Part shown: positions 1 through 7,194 of the stretch, piece after piece
Layout of the letters: every line of letters starts with the position of its first letter
Numbering within the stretch: the stretch's first letter is position 1
DNA from: Clostridia bacterium
GTDB lineage: Bacteria > Bacillota_A > Clostridia > Oscillospirales > CAG-272
Direction: 5' to 3'
Assembly: GCA_017529175.1 (NCBI GenBank)
Contig: JAFXNX010000246.1
Coordinates: forward strand, 1-8,808
Length of the DNA: 8,808 nt
The notes under the pieces: generated by a model
Database searches by the model: none
The model's input: the letters and a program-made list of their open reading frames with translations, nothing else
Told to the model about the DNA's origin: nothing
Position numbers and translations under genes: made by a program

Positions 1-658
1 AAGTCGAACCTTCTCTGACTATATAGTGATACGGGCAAAAATCTTCGTATACGGAAACTTTTGCTTGTTTGAAAAGATAATAATTCATCAGAAGATCTTC
101 ATAATTCTTTATCTTTTTATCGATCAGGTCCTTTTCCAAAAAAATCTTAAAGAGCGTTTTGCGAAACAGTTTGTTCCAAAGACCCGGCTCAATGAAGGAA
201 CCGGACAACAGATCCTTCAGCCCGGATTCATTGTCCTGAACGACTGAATTTCCCGAATTATAATAGTAATCAACTTTGTCGGCAAATACTTTTTTATATC
301 CGCAATGTGAAATATCGGCGTTATATTTGATCGCATTATCGAGAAGACGCTCATACATATCGGAGTCGATAAGATCGTCTCCGTCGACAAAACCGATGAA
401 ATCACCTTTTGCAATTCTTATGCCTTCGAGACGCGCGGATGTGACTCCGCCGTTTTCCTTATTCACTGGTACGATACGCTCGTCCGCGGCGGCAAGTTTT
501 TCGATAACGTCACGCGTGCCGTCCGCTGAGCCGTCGTTGACTATAATGATCTCAAGATTCTTATGTGTCTGTGACAGTATGGATTCGACTGTCGCCTGAA
601 GACATTTTTCAAGATTATATGCGGGTACGATAACACTGATCTTTATTTCATCATTCAA
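1..658 (-). CDS. Glycosyltransferase family 2, partial (C-terminal end beyond window)
   Basis: This is the N-terminal 219 codons of a GT-A fold family 2 glycosyltransferase, which would add one sugar from a nucleotide donor to the lipid-linked repeat unit at the cytoplasmic membrane face. The protein begins MNDEIKISVIVPAYN. It then shows the nucleotide-binding VNDGS segment (about residues 40-44), the metal-binding DGDD (92-95) and a LWNKLFRK segment typical of WcaA-like enzymes of this family. The start is a TTG at 656-658. An AAGGAGGT Shine-Dalgarno at 667-674 lies 8 bases before it, and no ATG in this frame fits. The start overlaps the end of the preceding GT4 gene by 8 bases, so translation is probably coupled. 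The frame is open to the left edge; such enzymes usually run to 300 residues or more, so about a third or more is missing. Acceptor and donor cannot be read from the sequence. Confidence 0.93.
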   Translation of the reverse strand, partial: MNDEIKISVIVPAYNLEKCLQATVESILSQTHKNLEIIIVNDGSADGTRDVIEKLAAADERIVPVNKENGGVTSARLEGIRIAKGDFIGFVDGDDLIDSDMYERLLDNAIKYNADISHCGYKKVFADKVDYYYNSGNSVVQDNESGLKDLLSGSFIEPGLWNKLFRKTLFKIFLEKDLIDKKIKNYEDLLMNYYLFKQAKVSVYEDFCPYHYIVREGST

Positions 659-1772
659 CAGACATTACCTCCTTGAAAAGATCCTCAGCCTGTTTTACTG
701 TCGACGCCTTGTCAAAGAACGGTGCTCGCTCTTTTGTTGCTTCGGCGTAATGCGCACGAAGCTCTTTATCGGCGAGCATTCTTTTCAATCCTTCATACAA
801 CGAATCGTCGTCGATACCCGTGACTATTCCCCACTCGTTGTTTTCTCCAAGTATCTCCCTTGCTCCCGATACGTCGGTCGAAACGATTGGAAGCCCGAGC
901 AGCAGCGCTTCCGTCGTCGCGGTGCTCAGTCCTTCGGAATATGAAGAACATACGAATATATCGGATCTTGATAAGTACTTATAAGGATTCTCTTGGAATC
1001 CAAGAAGGAATACTCTGTCTTCAAGCGAGTATTCTTTTATCAAATTTTCGATATTTGATCGACTCTTTCCCTCTCCGGCAATACAAAGTTTAAAATCTAT
1101 GCCGTCATATTTAAGACGTGATGCGATCCTGACAAGCCTGTCATAGCCTTTAACAGGTTCAAGCTTGCCTACAGATATAATGACCGGATCCGAAGACGCT
1201 TCAAAAGGAAAAGAGGCGAGCTCGCGAGATTTATTGAAAATCACGTCGGTTTCGTTGGTATTGTATACAAGATACAATTTATCGTCAATCCCTATCCTTT
1301 TTGAAAATGAATCAATAACGCGCCTTGAAACCCCGGCAATAGCATCATATTTCCCGTAACACTCAGCTATTTTATTTATATTGCCTATCGAGTTCAGCGA
1401 CGGCAGATCTTTTTTACCGAAATCGGAATGAAGCCAAGCTATTTTGCGGTAAGGTGCTCCGGAAACGACTTTCGTCGGTATTCCCGTCATGTATGCTATG
1501 ACTATATCATATTCATCGCTGCCTATATAGTGTTTATACAGCGAACGTGACGGCAGATACGGAAATATATGCGACATCCCTTTAAACAATACTTTTTTTG
1601 CTGAGATATAATTGACGTCCGAATGAAGTCTTTTTGAATTCACGCCGTCTGAAAACAGCGTGAGAACAGTGATGTCGAAGTTGTCGCGACTCATATTATT
1701 AACGAGATTGACGAGTACCTTTTCTGCGCCGCCGCCTTTGAGATTTTCGACTACAAATAGAACTTTAATCAC
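651..1772 (-). CDS. Glycosyltransferase family 4
   Basis: This is a complete 373-residue GT-B glycosyltransferase of family 4, expected to act at the inner face of the membrane with retention of configuration. The N-terminal Rossmann domain opens VLFVVENLKGGGAEKVL, the glycine-rich acceptor-side loop (GGGAE at 13-17) common in capsule and O-antigen enzymes. The C-terminal donor domain has VGKLEPVKGYD (201-211, with K203 and K208 in the usual phosphate-binding positions) and the family EX7E motif as E280/E288 in SEGLSTATTEA. Length is normal. The start is GTG at 1770-1772, with AGGGG at 1781-1785 eight bases before it; no ATG in frame is better placed. It lies 40 bases after the EpsE-like GT2, the largest gap within the operon, and its last codons carry the ribosome binding site of the next gene. 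Donor sugar is unknown. Confidence 0.94.
   Translation of the reverse strand: MIKVLFVVENLKGGGAEKVLVNLVNNMSRDNFDITVLTLFSDGVNSKRLHSDVNYISAKKVLFKGMSHIFPYLPSRSLYKHYIGSDEYDIVIAYMTGIPTKVVSGAPYRKIAWLHSDFGKKDLPSLNSIGNINKIAECYGKYDAIAGVSRRVIDSFSKRIGIDDKLYLVYNTNETDVIFNKSRELASFPFEASSDPVIISVGKLEPVKGYDRLVRIASRLKYDGIDFKLCIAGEGKSRSNIENLIKEYSLEDRVFLLGFQENPYKYLSRSDIFVCSSYSEGLSTATTEALLLGLPIVSTDVSGAREILGENNEWGIVTGIDDDSLYEGLKRMLADKELRAHYAEATKERAPFFDKASTVKQAEDLFKEVMSVE
667..674 (-). promoter_or_regulatory. Shine-Dalgarno that fixes the TTG start of the edge GT2 gene
   Basis: On the minus strand this reads AAGGAGGT, close to a perfect anti-16S match, 8 bases before the TTG at 656-658. It lies inside the last codons of the upstream GT4 gene (K-E-V of its KEVMSVE end). 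This supports a non-ATG start for the downstream gene and points to translational coupling. Confidence 0.8.
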
Positions 1773-1812
1773 TGTATTATCCCCTGTTTCTGAATTAACA
1801 GACTGTTGTAAA

Positions 1813-2616
1813 TTACTTTTTCAGACTTCTTAGCTTCATTTGAAGCCGATACGGGATCATTATTTTTGCAATACACATAATAAACGGCTTGATCCTCCAA
1901 CGCCACGGAAATCCGAGAAGCTTGTATCCGTTTCTCGTTACAAGATAACCGTTCCATCTGACGCGAGCAGTTCTTCGCCGGAAAGCGTTCAAATCTTCCC
2001 TCATCAGGTAAAGAGGTTCCGGAATGTTATATCCGCGATACCCCGCCTTAAAGAATCTGTACCACATTTCCCTGTCTTCGCATCTCATTGTCAGAGAGTT
2101 GACAGCATAACCGCCCAGAGCATCGTAAACAGTTTTTTTCATCATGATCGATGCGTGATTGAACGGTATATGGTCTCTTATCGTATATTTATCCGGATAT
2201 TCCACCGCTTTCGTGATATCTCCGGGTCCGTCCTTCGTAAAGTGCTGCATATAAGTTCCGACGACGTCGTATTCCGGATGAGAATCGAGAAAAGCGACCT
2301 GCTTTTCAAATCTTTCGGGAAGACAACGGTCGTCCCCGTCCATTCTCGCGGTATACTCGCCCTTGGCATATTTGAGACAATGATTGAGAGAATACGCGAG
2401 GCGCATATTTTTTTCGTTTCTTATCAGCACGATCTTTCCGGGATACCTGCGTCCAAGCTCTTCGGCTATTTCATAGGTATTATCTGTCGACGCATCGTCG
2501 CACATGATTATCTCAAAGTCCTGATAAGTCTGCGCGATCAGCGACCCGATTGCTTCATCGAGCGTATCCGCGCAGTTGTATATCCCCATTATCACGCTGA
2601 CTTTAGGGTCTGCCAT
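1813..2616 (-). CDS. Glycosyltransferase family 2, EpsE-like
   Basis: This is a complete GT-A family 2 glycosyltransferase (267 residues from the chosen start). Visible motifs are VSVIMGIYN at 7-14, the donor-binding CDDAS (39-43), the metal-binding MDGDD (92-96), and CEDREMWYRF (179-188), whose Glu/Asp pair sits where the catalytic base is found in this family. The overall plan and the ICDD/MDGDD/CED order resemble EpsE of Bacillus subtilis and its clostridial relatives. The C-terminus is basic and amphipathic (about 241-267), consistent with membrane association but not a clear membrane span. Two ATGs are adjacent. GGAGG at 2622-2626 leaves 5 bases before the second and only 2 before the first (2617-2619), so I chose the second. 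It follows the epimerase by 16 bases. Donor and linkage are not predictable; a flagellar-clutch role as in B. subtilis EpsE is not implied. Confidence 0.93.
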   Translation of the reverse strand: MADPKVSVIMGIYNCADTLDEAIGSLIAQTYQDFEIIMCDDASTDNTYEIAEELGRRYPGKIVLIRNEKNMRLAYSLNHCLKYAKGEYTARMDGDDRCLPERFEKQVAFLDSHPEYDVVGTYMQHFTKDGPGDITKAVEYPDKYTIRDHIPFNHASIMMKKTVYDALGGYAVNSLTMRCEDREMWYRFFKAGYRGYNIPEPLYLMREDLNAFRRRTARVRWNGYLVTRNGYKLLGFPWRWRIKPFIMCIAKIMIPYRLQMKLRSLKK

Positions 2617-2632
2617 CATAGCCTCCGTAAGA

Positions 2633-3607
2633 TCAGAGATTTTCGCGGTACCATTCTATCGCCGCTTTGATCCCGCGCGAGAAACTCCATTCGGGGTCGT
2701 ATCCGAGAAGACGTTTTGCTTTTGAAATGTCGGCGTTTGAGTGCTTTATATCACCGGGTCTGTCCGGACCGAAGTGCGGCTCGATATTCTTGCCGAGCGC
2801 AGACGTCAGTTCGTTATAGATATCGATAAGGTATTCTCTTCCGCCGTAAGCGATATTATATGCCTCTCCCGCCGCTTCGTGAGGCGCAAGACACGCTTTG
2901 AGGTTAGCTTCGATCACGTTTTCGATATAGGTGAAATCGCGGCTCTGACGTCCGTTGCCGTTGATCGTCGGCGTCTCGTCGTCAAGAAGGAGCTTTATAA
3001 ATTTCGGTATGACCGCCGCATACGCGCCTTCCGGATCCTGCCGCCTTCCGAACACGTTGAAATAACGGAGTCCGTAGGTATCAAGCCCGTAATGCATCGT
3101 ATACATCTTCGCCCACTCTTCGTCGCATCTTTTCGTAACGGCGTAAGGCGACAAAAGATTGCCCTCTCTGCCCTCGGTTTTCGGAAGATTCGGCTCATCG
3201 CCGTAAACCGAGCTTGACGACGCGTAAACGAATTTCTTTACTCCGCACCGGCGGGATGCTTCGAGCATATTGAGCGTTCCCTGTATATTGTTTGCGCAAT
3301 AGAAGAGCGGCATTTCGATACTTCTCGGAACGCTTCCCCACGCCGCCTGATTCAATACGTAGTCGGCGCCTTCGCAAGACGCAAGGCACGTGTCATAATC
3401 CTTGATATCGCCCTTGATGAACATATAGTGAGGGTTATCCCTGAACATCTCGACGTTCTCGGCTTTACCGGTGGAAAGGTCGTCAAGACACCTTACCCAG
3501 TAACCCATGTCGAGAAGAGCTTCGCAAAGATTTGAACCGATGAATCCCGCGCCGCCAGTAACGAGAAAAAGCGAACCTTCGGGAAATGTCAGGTCTTTAT
3601 ATCCCAT
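2633..3607 (-). CDS. wbpP: UDP-N-acetylglucosamine 4-epimerase (WbpP/TviC-like)
   Basis: This cytosolic short-chain dehydrogenase/reductase-type epimerase would interconvert UDP-GlcNAc and UDP-GalNAc, or the corresponding uronic acids as proposed for TviC. From the chosen start it has 324 residues. The NAD-binding TGGAGFIGSN is at 17-26, GSVPRS at 91-96, the catalytic SSS at 130-132, and the catalytic Tyr/Lys pair in SPYAVTK is Y155/K159. The segment LRYFNVFGRRQDPEGAYAAV (180-199) is nearly the same as in Pseudomonas aeruginosa WbpP. Ser290 in IKHSNADISKA aligns with the small Ser in WbpP that leaves room for an N-acetyl group, favouring N-acetylated substrates. The longest frame begins at TTG 3613, but GGAGG at 3616-3620 is only 2 bases from it and 8 bases from ATG 3605-3607, so I used the ATG. 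It sits directly after its partner dehydrogenase. Confidence 0.93.
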   Translation of the reverse strand: MGYKDLTFPEGSLFLVTGGAGFIGSNLCEALLDMGYWVRCLDDLSTGKAENVEMFRDNPHYMFIKGDIKDYDTCLASCEGADYVLNQAAWGSVPRSIEMPLFYCANNIQGTLNMLEASRRCGVKKFVYASSSSVYGDEPNLPKTEGREGNLLSPYAVTKRCDEEWAKMYTMHYGLDTYGLRYFNVFGRRQDPEGAYAAVIPKFIKLLLDDETPTINGNGRQSRDFTYIENVIEANLKACLAPHEAAGEAYNIAYGGREYLIDIYNELTSALGKNIEPHFGPDRPGDIKHSNADISKAKRLLGYDPEWSFSRGIKAAIEWYRENL

Positions 3608-3609
3608 TA

Positions 3610-4929
3610 TCAAAGCCTCCAGTATTTATAACCGAGTTTTTCGTATTCTTCGCGAGAGAGCATTCCCTTGATATCGAGAAGAACTCTTCTCTCGCACGGA
3701 ACGTCTTTGAACATTTTGTCGAAGTCAGCCTTGCTGAGCGCGGAAAACTCGTTATGAGCGACAGCGAGGATAACGGCGTCCATATCGGAAACAGTGTCTA
3801 TCGGAACAAAGTCGATACCGTACTCGCGTTTTGCCTCTGCGGGCTCCGCCACGGGCTCCGCTATGACCGGGGTGATCCCGTACTCTTTAAGCTCGTTGTA
3901 AATATCAATGACCCTCGTATTTCTTGTATCGGGGCAATTCTCTTTGAAAGTAAAACCGAGGATCGCGACCTTCGCGCTCTTTACGGGAACGTCGGCTTTT
4001 ATAAGATTTTTTACAAGATTCTCCGCGACGTATTTTCCCATATCGTCGTTGATCCGTCTGCCTGCGAGGATTATCTGACTGTGATAGCCCATCTCTTCGG
4101 CTTTATATGTAAGATAATACGGATCGACGCCGATACAGTGTCCGCCGACAAGACCGGGCGAGAACTTTAAAAAGTTCCATTTAGTACCAGCGGCTTCGAG
4201 TACGGACTTCGTATCGATCCCCATTTTATTGAATATGATCGACAGTTCGTTCATAAAAGCGATATTAATATCGCGCTGACTGTTCTCGATGACCTTCGCC
4301 GCTTCCGCGACCTTGATAGTCGGCGCACGGTGGACTCCTGCGGCAACTACGAGCTCGTATACTTTCGCGACAGTATCGAGAGTTTCCTCATCCATACCGG
4401 AAACAATTTTTGTGATAGTCTCAAGACGGTGGACCTTGTCGCCGGGATTTATCCTTTCGGGCGAGTATCCGATCTTGAAGTCAACTCCGCATTTGAGCCC
4501 GGACTCGCGTTCGAGTATCGGAACACAGATATCCTCCGTTACACCGGGATAGACCGTAGACTCAAAAACAACGATACTGCCCTTTGTTAAGTTCCGTCCG
4601 AGTATCGTCGACGCGCCCTCGACCGGGGACAGATCCGGCGTATGATCGGAATTTACGGGAGTCGGCACCGCGACGATATGAAACTTTGCGTCGCGAAGGC
4701 GAGTCTCGTCCGACGTGAAGTCGACCTTGCATGACGCTATCGCTTCATCGCCGACTTCTTTTGTCGGGTCGATACCCGACTTGTAAAGCTCGATCTTCGC
4801 TTTATTGAGATCAAAGCCGACAACATCGACCTTCTTTGAAAATGAAACGGCGATCGGCATACCGACGTATCCGAGTCCCACAAGAGAGAGCTTCTCTTCT
4901 CTTGCCACCAGCTTTTCATAAAGTCCCAT
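3610..4929 (-). CDS. tviB: UDP-N-acetylhexosamine 6-dehydrogenase (TviB/WbpO-like)
   Basis: This cytosolic enzyme belongs to the UDP-glucose/GDP-mannose dehydrogenase family. It would oxidise C6 of UDP-GlcNAc or UDP-GalNAc twice with NAD+, giving the uronic acid. In its 439 residues the order is the NAD-binding VGLGYVGMP (17-25), FESTVYPG (122-129), SPERINPGD (156-164), the central AEAAKVIEN with K212/N216, the catalytic cysteine C265 in GGHCIGVDPYYL (262-273), and FTFKENCPDTRN (326-337) in the UDP-binding C-terminal domain. SPERINPGD and KENCPDTRN are characteristic of the WbpO/TviB branch rather than of UDP-glucose dehydrogenases. The ATG overlaps the stop of the upstream GT4 by one base (TAATG), with GGAGG at 4939-4943 nine bases before it. 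Its neighbour is the WbpP-like epimerase, so UDP-GalNAcA is the likely joint product; UDP-GlcNAcA is the alternative. Confidence 0.94.
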   Translation of the reverse strand: MGLYEKLVAREEKLSLVGLGYVGMPIAVSFSKKVDVVGFDLNKAKIELYKSGIDPTKEVGDEAIASCKVDFTSDETRLRDAKFHIVAVPTPVNSDHTPDLSPVEGASTILGRNLTKGSIVVFESTVYPGVTEDICVPILERESGLKCGVDFKIGYSPERINPGDKVHRLETITKIVSGMDEETLDTVAKVYELVVAAGVHRAPTIKVAEAAKVIENSQRDINIAFMNELSIIFNKMGIDTKSVLEAAGTKWNFLKFSPGLVGGHCIGVDPYYLTYKAEEMGYHSQIILAGRRINDDMGKYVAENLVKNLIKADVPVKSAKVAILGFTFKENCPDTRNTRVIDIYNELKEYGITPVIAEPVAEPAEAKREYGIDFVPIDTVSDMDAVILAVAHNEFSALSKADFDKMFKDVPCERRVLLDIKGMLSREEYEKLGYKYWRL

Positions 4930-6026
4930 TATTTCCCGCCTCCGAATTCATTGATCGCTTTGATATATTCATCAACAACTTTGCATCTGTCAAATTCACG
5001 TTCCGTCTTCTCTCTTGCGGCGCGTCCCGCTGCCATCTTTACATCATACGGCAGCTCTGAAAACGATCTGACCGCGTTGACAAGAGACGCCGTATCCCTC
5101 GGCTCGAACGAAAAACCCGTGACGCCTTCGTCGAATGTTTCGACACATCCATGTATCCTGCTTGCCAGGACCGGGCGTCCCGCGGCTTCCGCCTCAAGCA
5201 GCGAGTTTGCCATTCCTTCGTGATACGAAGGAAGTATAACGGCGTTACATTTCTTTATATAAGGTCTGACGTCCTCCTGCCAGCCGTGATAAGTGACAAC
5301 GCCGTCCGACACCGCGCGGTCAAGCAGCTCGCGGCACTCGTCCTCGCACCACCCGACAACGTCGAGCGAAACGGTAACGCCGCCGTCTTTCAGTTTTCTT
5401 ATTCCGTCGAACAACTCTCTGACTCCCTTGTCGTTCATCACTCTTCCGATGAAAAGGAGCTTTGTCGTACCGTCGTCGGGCGGATAATCGGAAAACGTAT
5501 GTTTTTCAAGATTGACGCCCGATCCGGGAACGATAACGTGTTTCCCTTTTGCGATCCGGTAGCCGTCAAAGAGATTTGAGGCGACGTCGTTCTGAAAGAA
5601 CATAGCGGATATTTTTCTTGTCGCGCGGCGATAAAGTGCCACAGTCATAGTCTTGAAGAGCGCGCCCTTTTCAAAAGCGCCGCCGAGACCGGTCACAGTC
5701 GATATATACGGTATGCCGAGCGAAGCGCAAGCCATACCGCCGTAAAGGTTCGGTTTGATCGTATACGTCAGTACAACGTCCGGAGCATACTCTTTCAAGA
5801 GCTTTTTGTAACTCTTTACGAGATAGAGTTCTTTAAGCGGATTCATCCCGTACTGCGTCACGTCCGAGTCAAAGCAAACGCATCCCAAAGACTCAAAATA
5901 ATCCTTGTACTCGCCGTACGGCTGCGATACCGCGACCTCGCGCCCTTCGCCAATAAGACGCCTTATCAGCTCCGTTCTGAAATAATAGAGCGTGACTTCG
6001 TGGTTTGATAAGAACAATACTTTCAT
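4929..6026 (-). CDS. Glycosyltransferase family 4 (PglA/WbpT-like)
   Basis: This is a complete 365-residue GT-B enzyme of family 4. The N-terminal domain starts MKVLFLSNHEVTLYYFR and contains YTIKPNLYGG (88-97) and VTGLGGAF (111-118), an arrangement shared with PglA- and WbpT-type transferases that add HexNAc or uronic acid residues to lipid-linked sugars. The C-terminal domain has VPGSGVNLEKH (166-176), FIGRVMNDKG (192-201, with R195 and K200), and the EX7E motif E270/E278 in HEGMANSLLEAEA. GGAG at 6033-6036 is 6 bases before the ATG. The gene follows the polymerase by 16 bases and overlaps the dehydrogenase by one base; its C-terminal FGGGK tail is encoded by the GGAGGCGGG stretch that also serves as the next ribosome binding site. 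Being next to the uronic-acid genes makes it a candidate for transferring GalNAcA or the second sugar, but that is inference. Confidence 0.94.
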   Translation of the reverse strand: MKVLFLSNHEVTLYYFRTELIRRLIGEGREVAVSQPYGEYKDYFESLGCVCFDSDVTQYGMNPLKELYLVKSYKKLLKEYAPDVVLTYTIKPNLYGGMACASLGIPYISTVTGLGGAFEKGALFKTMTVALYRRATRKISAMFFQNDVASNLFDGYRIAKGKHVIVPGSGVNLEKHTFSDYPPDDGTTKLLFIGRVMNDKGVRELFDGIRKLKDGGVTVSLDVVGWCEDECRELLDRAVSDGVVTYHGWQEDVRPYIKKCNAVILPSYHEGMANSLLEAEAAGRPVLASRIHGCVETFDEGVTGFSFEPRDTASLVNAVRSFSELPYDVKMAAGRAAREKTEREFDRCKVVDEYIKAINEFGGGK

Positions 6027-6042
6027 ACGGTTCTCCGTATCA

Positions 6043-7179
6043 TCAATAATAGTTACCGAGTATTTCGCTCAAATACGGCCAGTTCCACGTAACTTTGAAC
6101 TGATAATAGAACCAGATCGAAAATCCGACTATCAGTCCGATCATCAAAAATTTTCTTGTAGTCCCTCCGTAGTACCTCGATATGATCAACGGATAAAGCA
6201 ACAGGTTGAATACGATTGTATACTCCGCGAATCTTCCGAAAGTATTTCCGCTGATAACAACGGCGGGGACCCAGATCGCAACATTGACAAGCGACATATT
6301 GAAACAGAAAGCGAGGACCGGATCGTTGTCCGATTTGAGCTGTCTTATCCTGTACAGTCCGAGGAATATCGGAACAGCCGCGATAACGAGACGAAGAATG
6401 TTTGCCCCGTCATATACTTTTATATCTTCTGAAACCGTTCCGAAGGAAGGGTCTTTGAAAAGATCCGACAAAAAATCGGTAAAAGGACCGACAAACGACG
6501 AGAGGAAAATGAAAGTTATCAGTCCGAGCGTCTTCCACCTGCCGAAAATACGTCCTTTACAAATCAGAAATATAGGCAGCGCAACTACGGCAGAGGAATG
6601 TACCGTATATAGAAGAAACGTTAAAGCAATAAATATGACTGTACTCGTTAAATTTTTCTTTCTGCTGCCCTTGTCGAGCAGGAGCGGGAACATCAAAAAC
6701 ATCGCGCACACGGCGATATGCTGTCTTATACCGTTGAACATCCACGAGACCGAAGTGGTACCGTAAAACAGGAATACACTGAGCGCGAAAGAAGGCGAAT
6801 ATCTAATAAATACGCGCCAAAGACAAAATACGCAGAAAGCCGCAATTATCGTGAACCAGACGGTATAGTCGGAGAATATCTGACGGAACAGCCATTCGAT
6901 CAAACGGAACCCGGGAGACTTTCCTTCCGTCCTTCCGGTTATAAGATCCGTCACGATTTGCCAGGTTATTTTTTTGTATGATTCGATGTATGCTCCTGTA
7001 TCCGCGATAGCTCCTCTGAATCCGGCGACGATAATCGTTACCAGAGCGGATAATATAACGAATACCGGGTGAAGCTTATATGTCATCTCACCTTCCGCGC
7101 CGGCTGATTTAACAGGATATCGTTGCGCAGCGTATGCGAAAAGCACGCTGAACATAAACATCAAAACGTATATTTTCAT
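6043..7179 (-). CDS. EpsG-family membrane protein, putative repeat-unit polymerase
   Basis: This is a 378-residue, very hydrophobic protein with about ten membrane segments (for example near 3-19, 36-53, 105-125, 130-147, 153-168, 179-207, 217-233, 261-276, 287-310, 321-335 and 344-360). The first external loop has FRGAIADTGAYI (54-65), matching the FR...D...Y signature of the EpsG family, and a later NGIRQHIAV (149-157) fits the conserved G-I-R-Q segment. EpsG proteins are thought to act as Wzy-like polymerases joining lipid-linked repeat units outside the membrane; O-antigen ligase or Wzy naming is possible in other annotations. A GGAG at 7185-7188 lies 5 bases before the ATG, and the gene starts 15 bases after the sugar-phosphate transferase. 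It is the only integral polymerase candidate in view, and no flippase accompanies it. Confidence 0.87.
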   Translation of the reverse strand: MKIYVLMFMFSVLFAYAAQRYPVKSAGAEGEMTYKLHPVFVILSALVTIIVAGFRGAIADTGAYIESYKKITWQIVTDLITGRTEGKSPGFRLIEWLFRQIFSDYTVWFTIIAAFCVFCLWRVFIRYSPSFALSVFLFYGTTSVSWMFNGIRQHIAVCAMFLMFPLLLDKGSRKKNLTSTVIFIALTFLLYTVHSSAVVALPIFLICKGRIFGRWKTLGLITFIFLSSFVGPFTDFLSDLFKDPSFGTVSEDIKVYDGANILRLVIAAVPIFLGLYRIRQLKSDNDPVLAFCFNMSLVNVAIWVPAVVISGNTFGRFAEYTIVFNLLLYPLIISRYYGGTTRKFLMIGLIVGFSIWFYYQFKVTWNWPYLSEILGNYY

Positions 7180-7194
7180 AAATACTCCGTCACT

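Noticed and set aside
1773..1812. Possible terminator or promoter in the 40-base gap between the EpsE-like GT2 and the following GT4; AACAGTCTGTT is an inverted repeat.
   Set aside because: The repeat has a one-base centre, no T run follows and no promoter hexamers are seen, so I treat it as an ordinary intergenic gap.
1840..2670. A 276-codon open frame on the plus strand, as long as the GT2 gene it lies opposite.
   Set aside because: It is antisense to a gene with clear catalytic motifs, has no recognisable domain and lacks a ribosome binding site. Long antisense frames arise from the codon bias of the real gene.
3608..3613. TTG at 3611-3613 as the start of the epimerase.
   Set aside because: GGAGG is only 2 bases upstream, too close for initiation, while ATG 3605-3607 has an 8-base spacer.
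3586..4170. Plus-strand open frame of 194 codons opposite the dehydrogenase.
   Set aside because: The minus strand encodes a full dehydrogenase with all motifs; the plus-strand product shows no family features.
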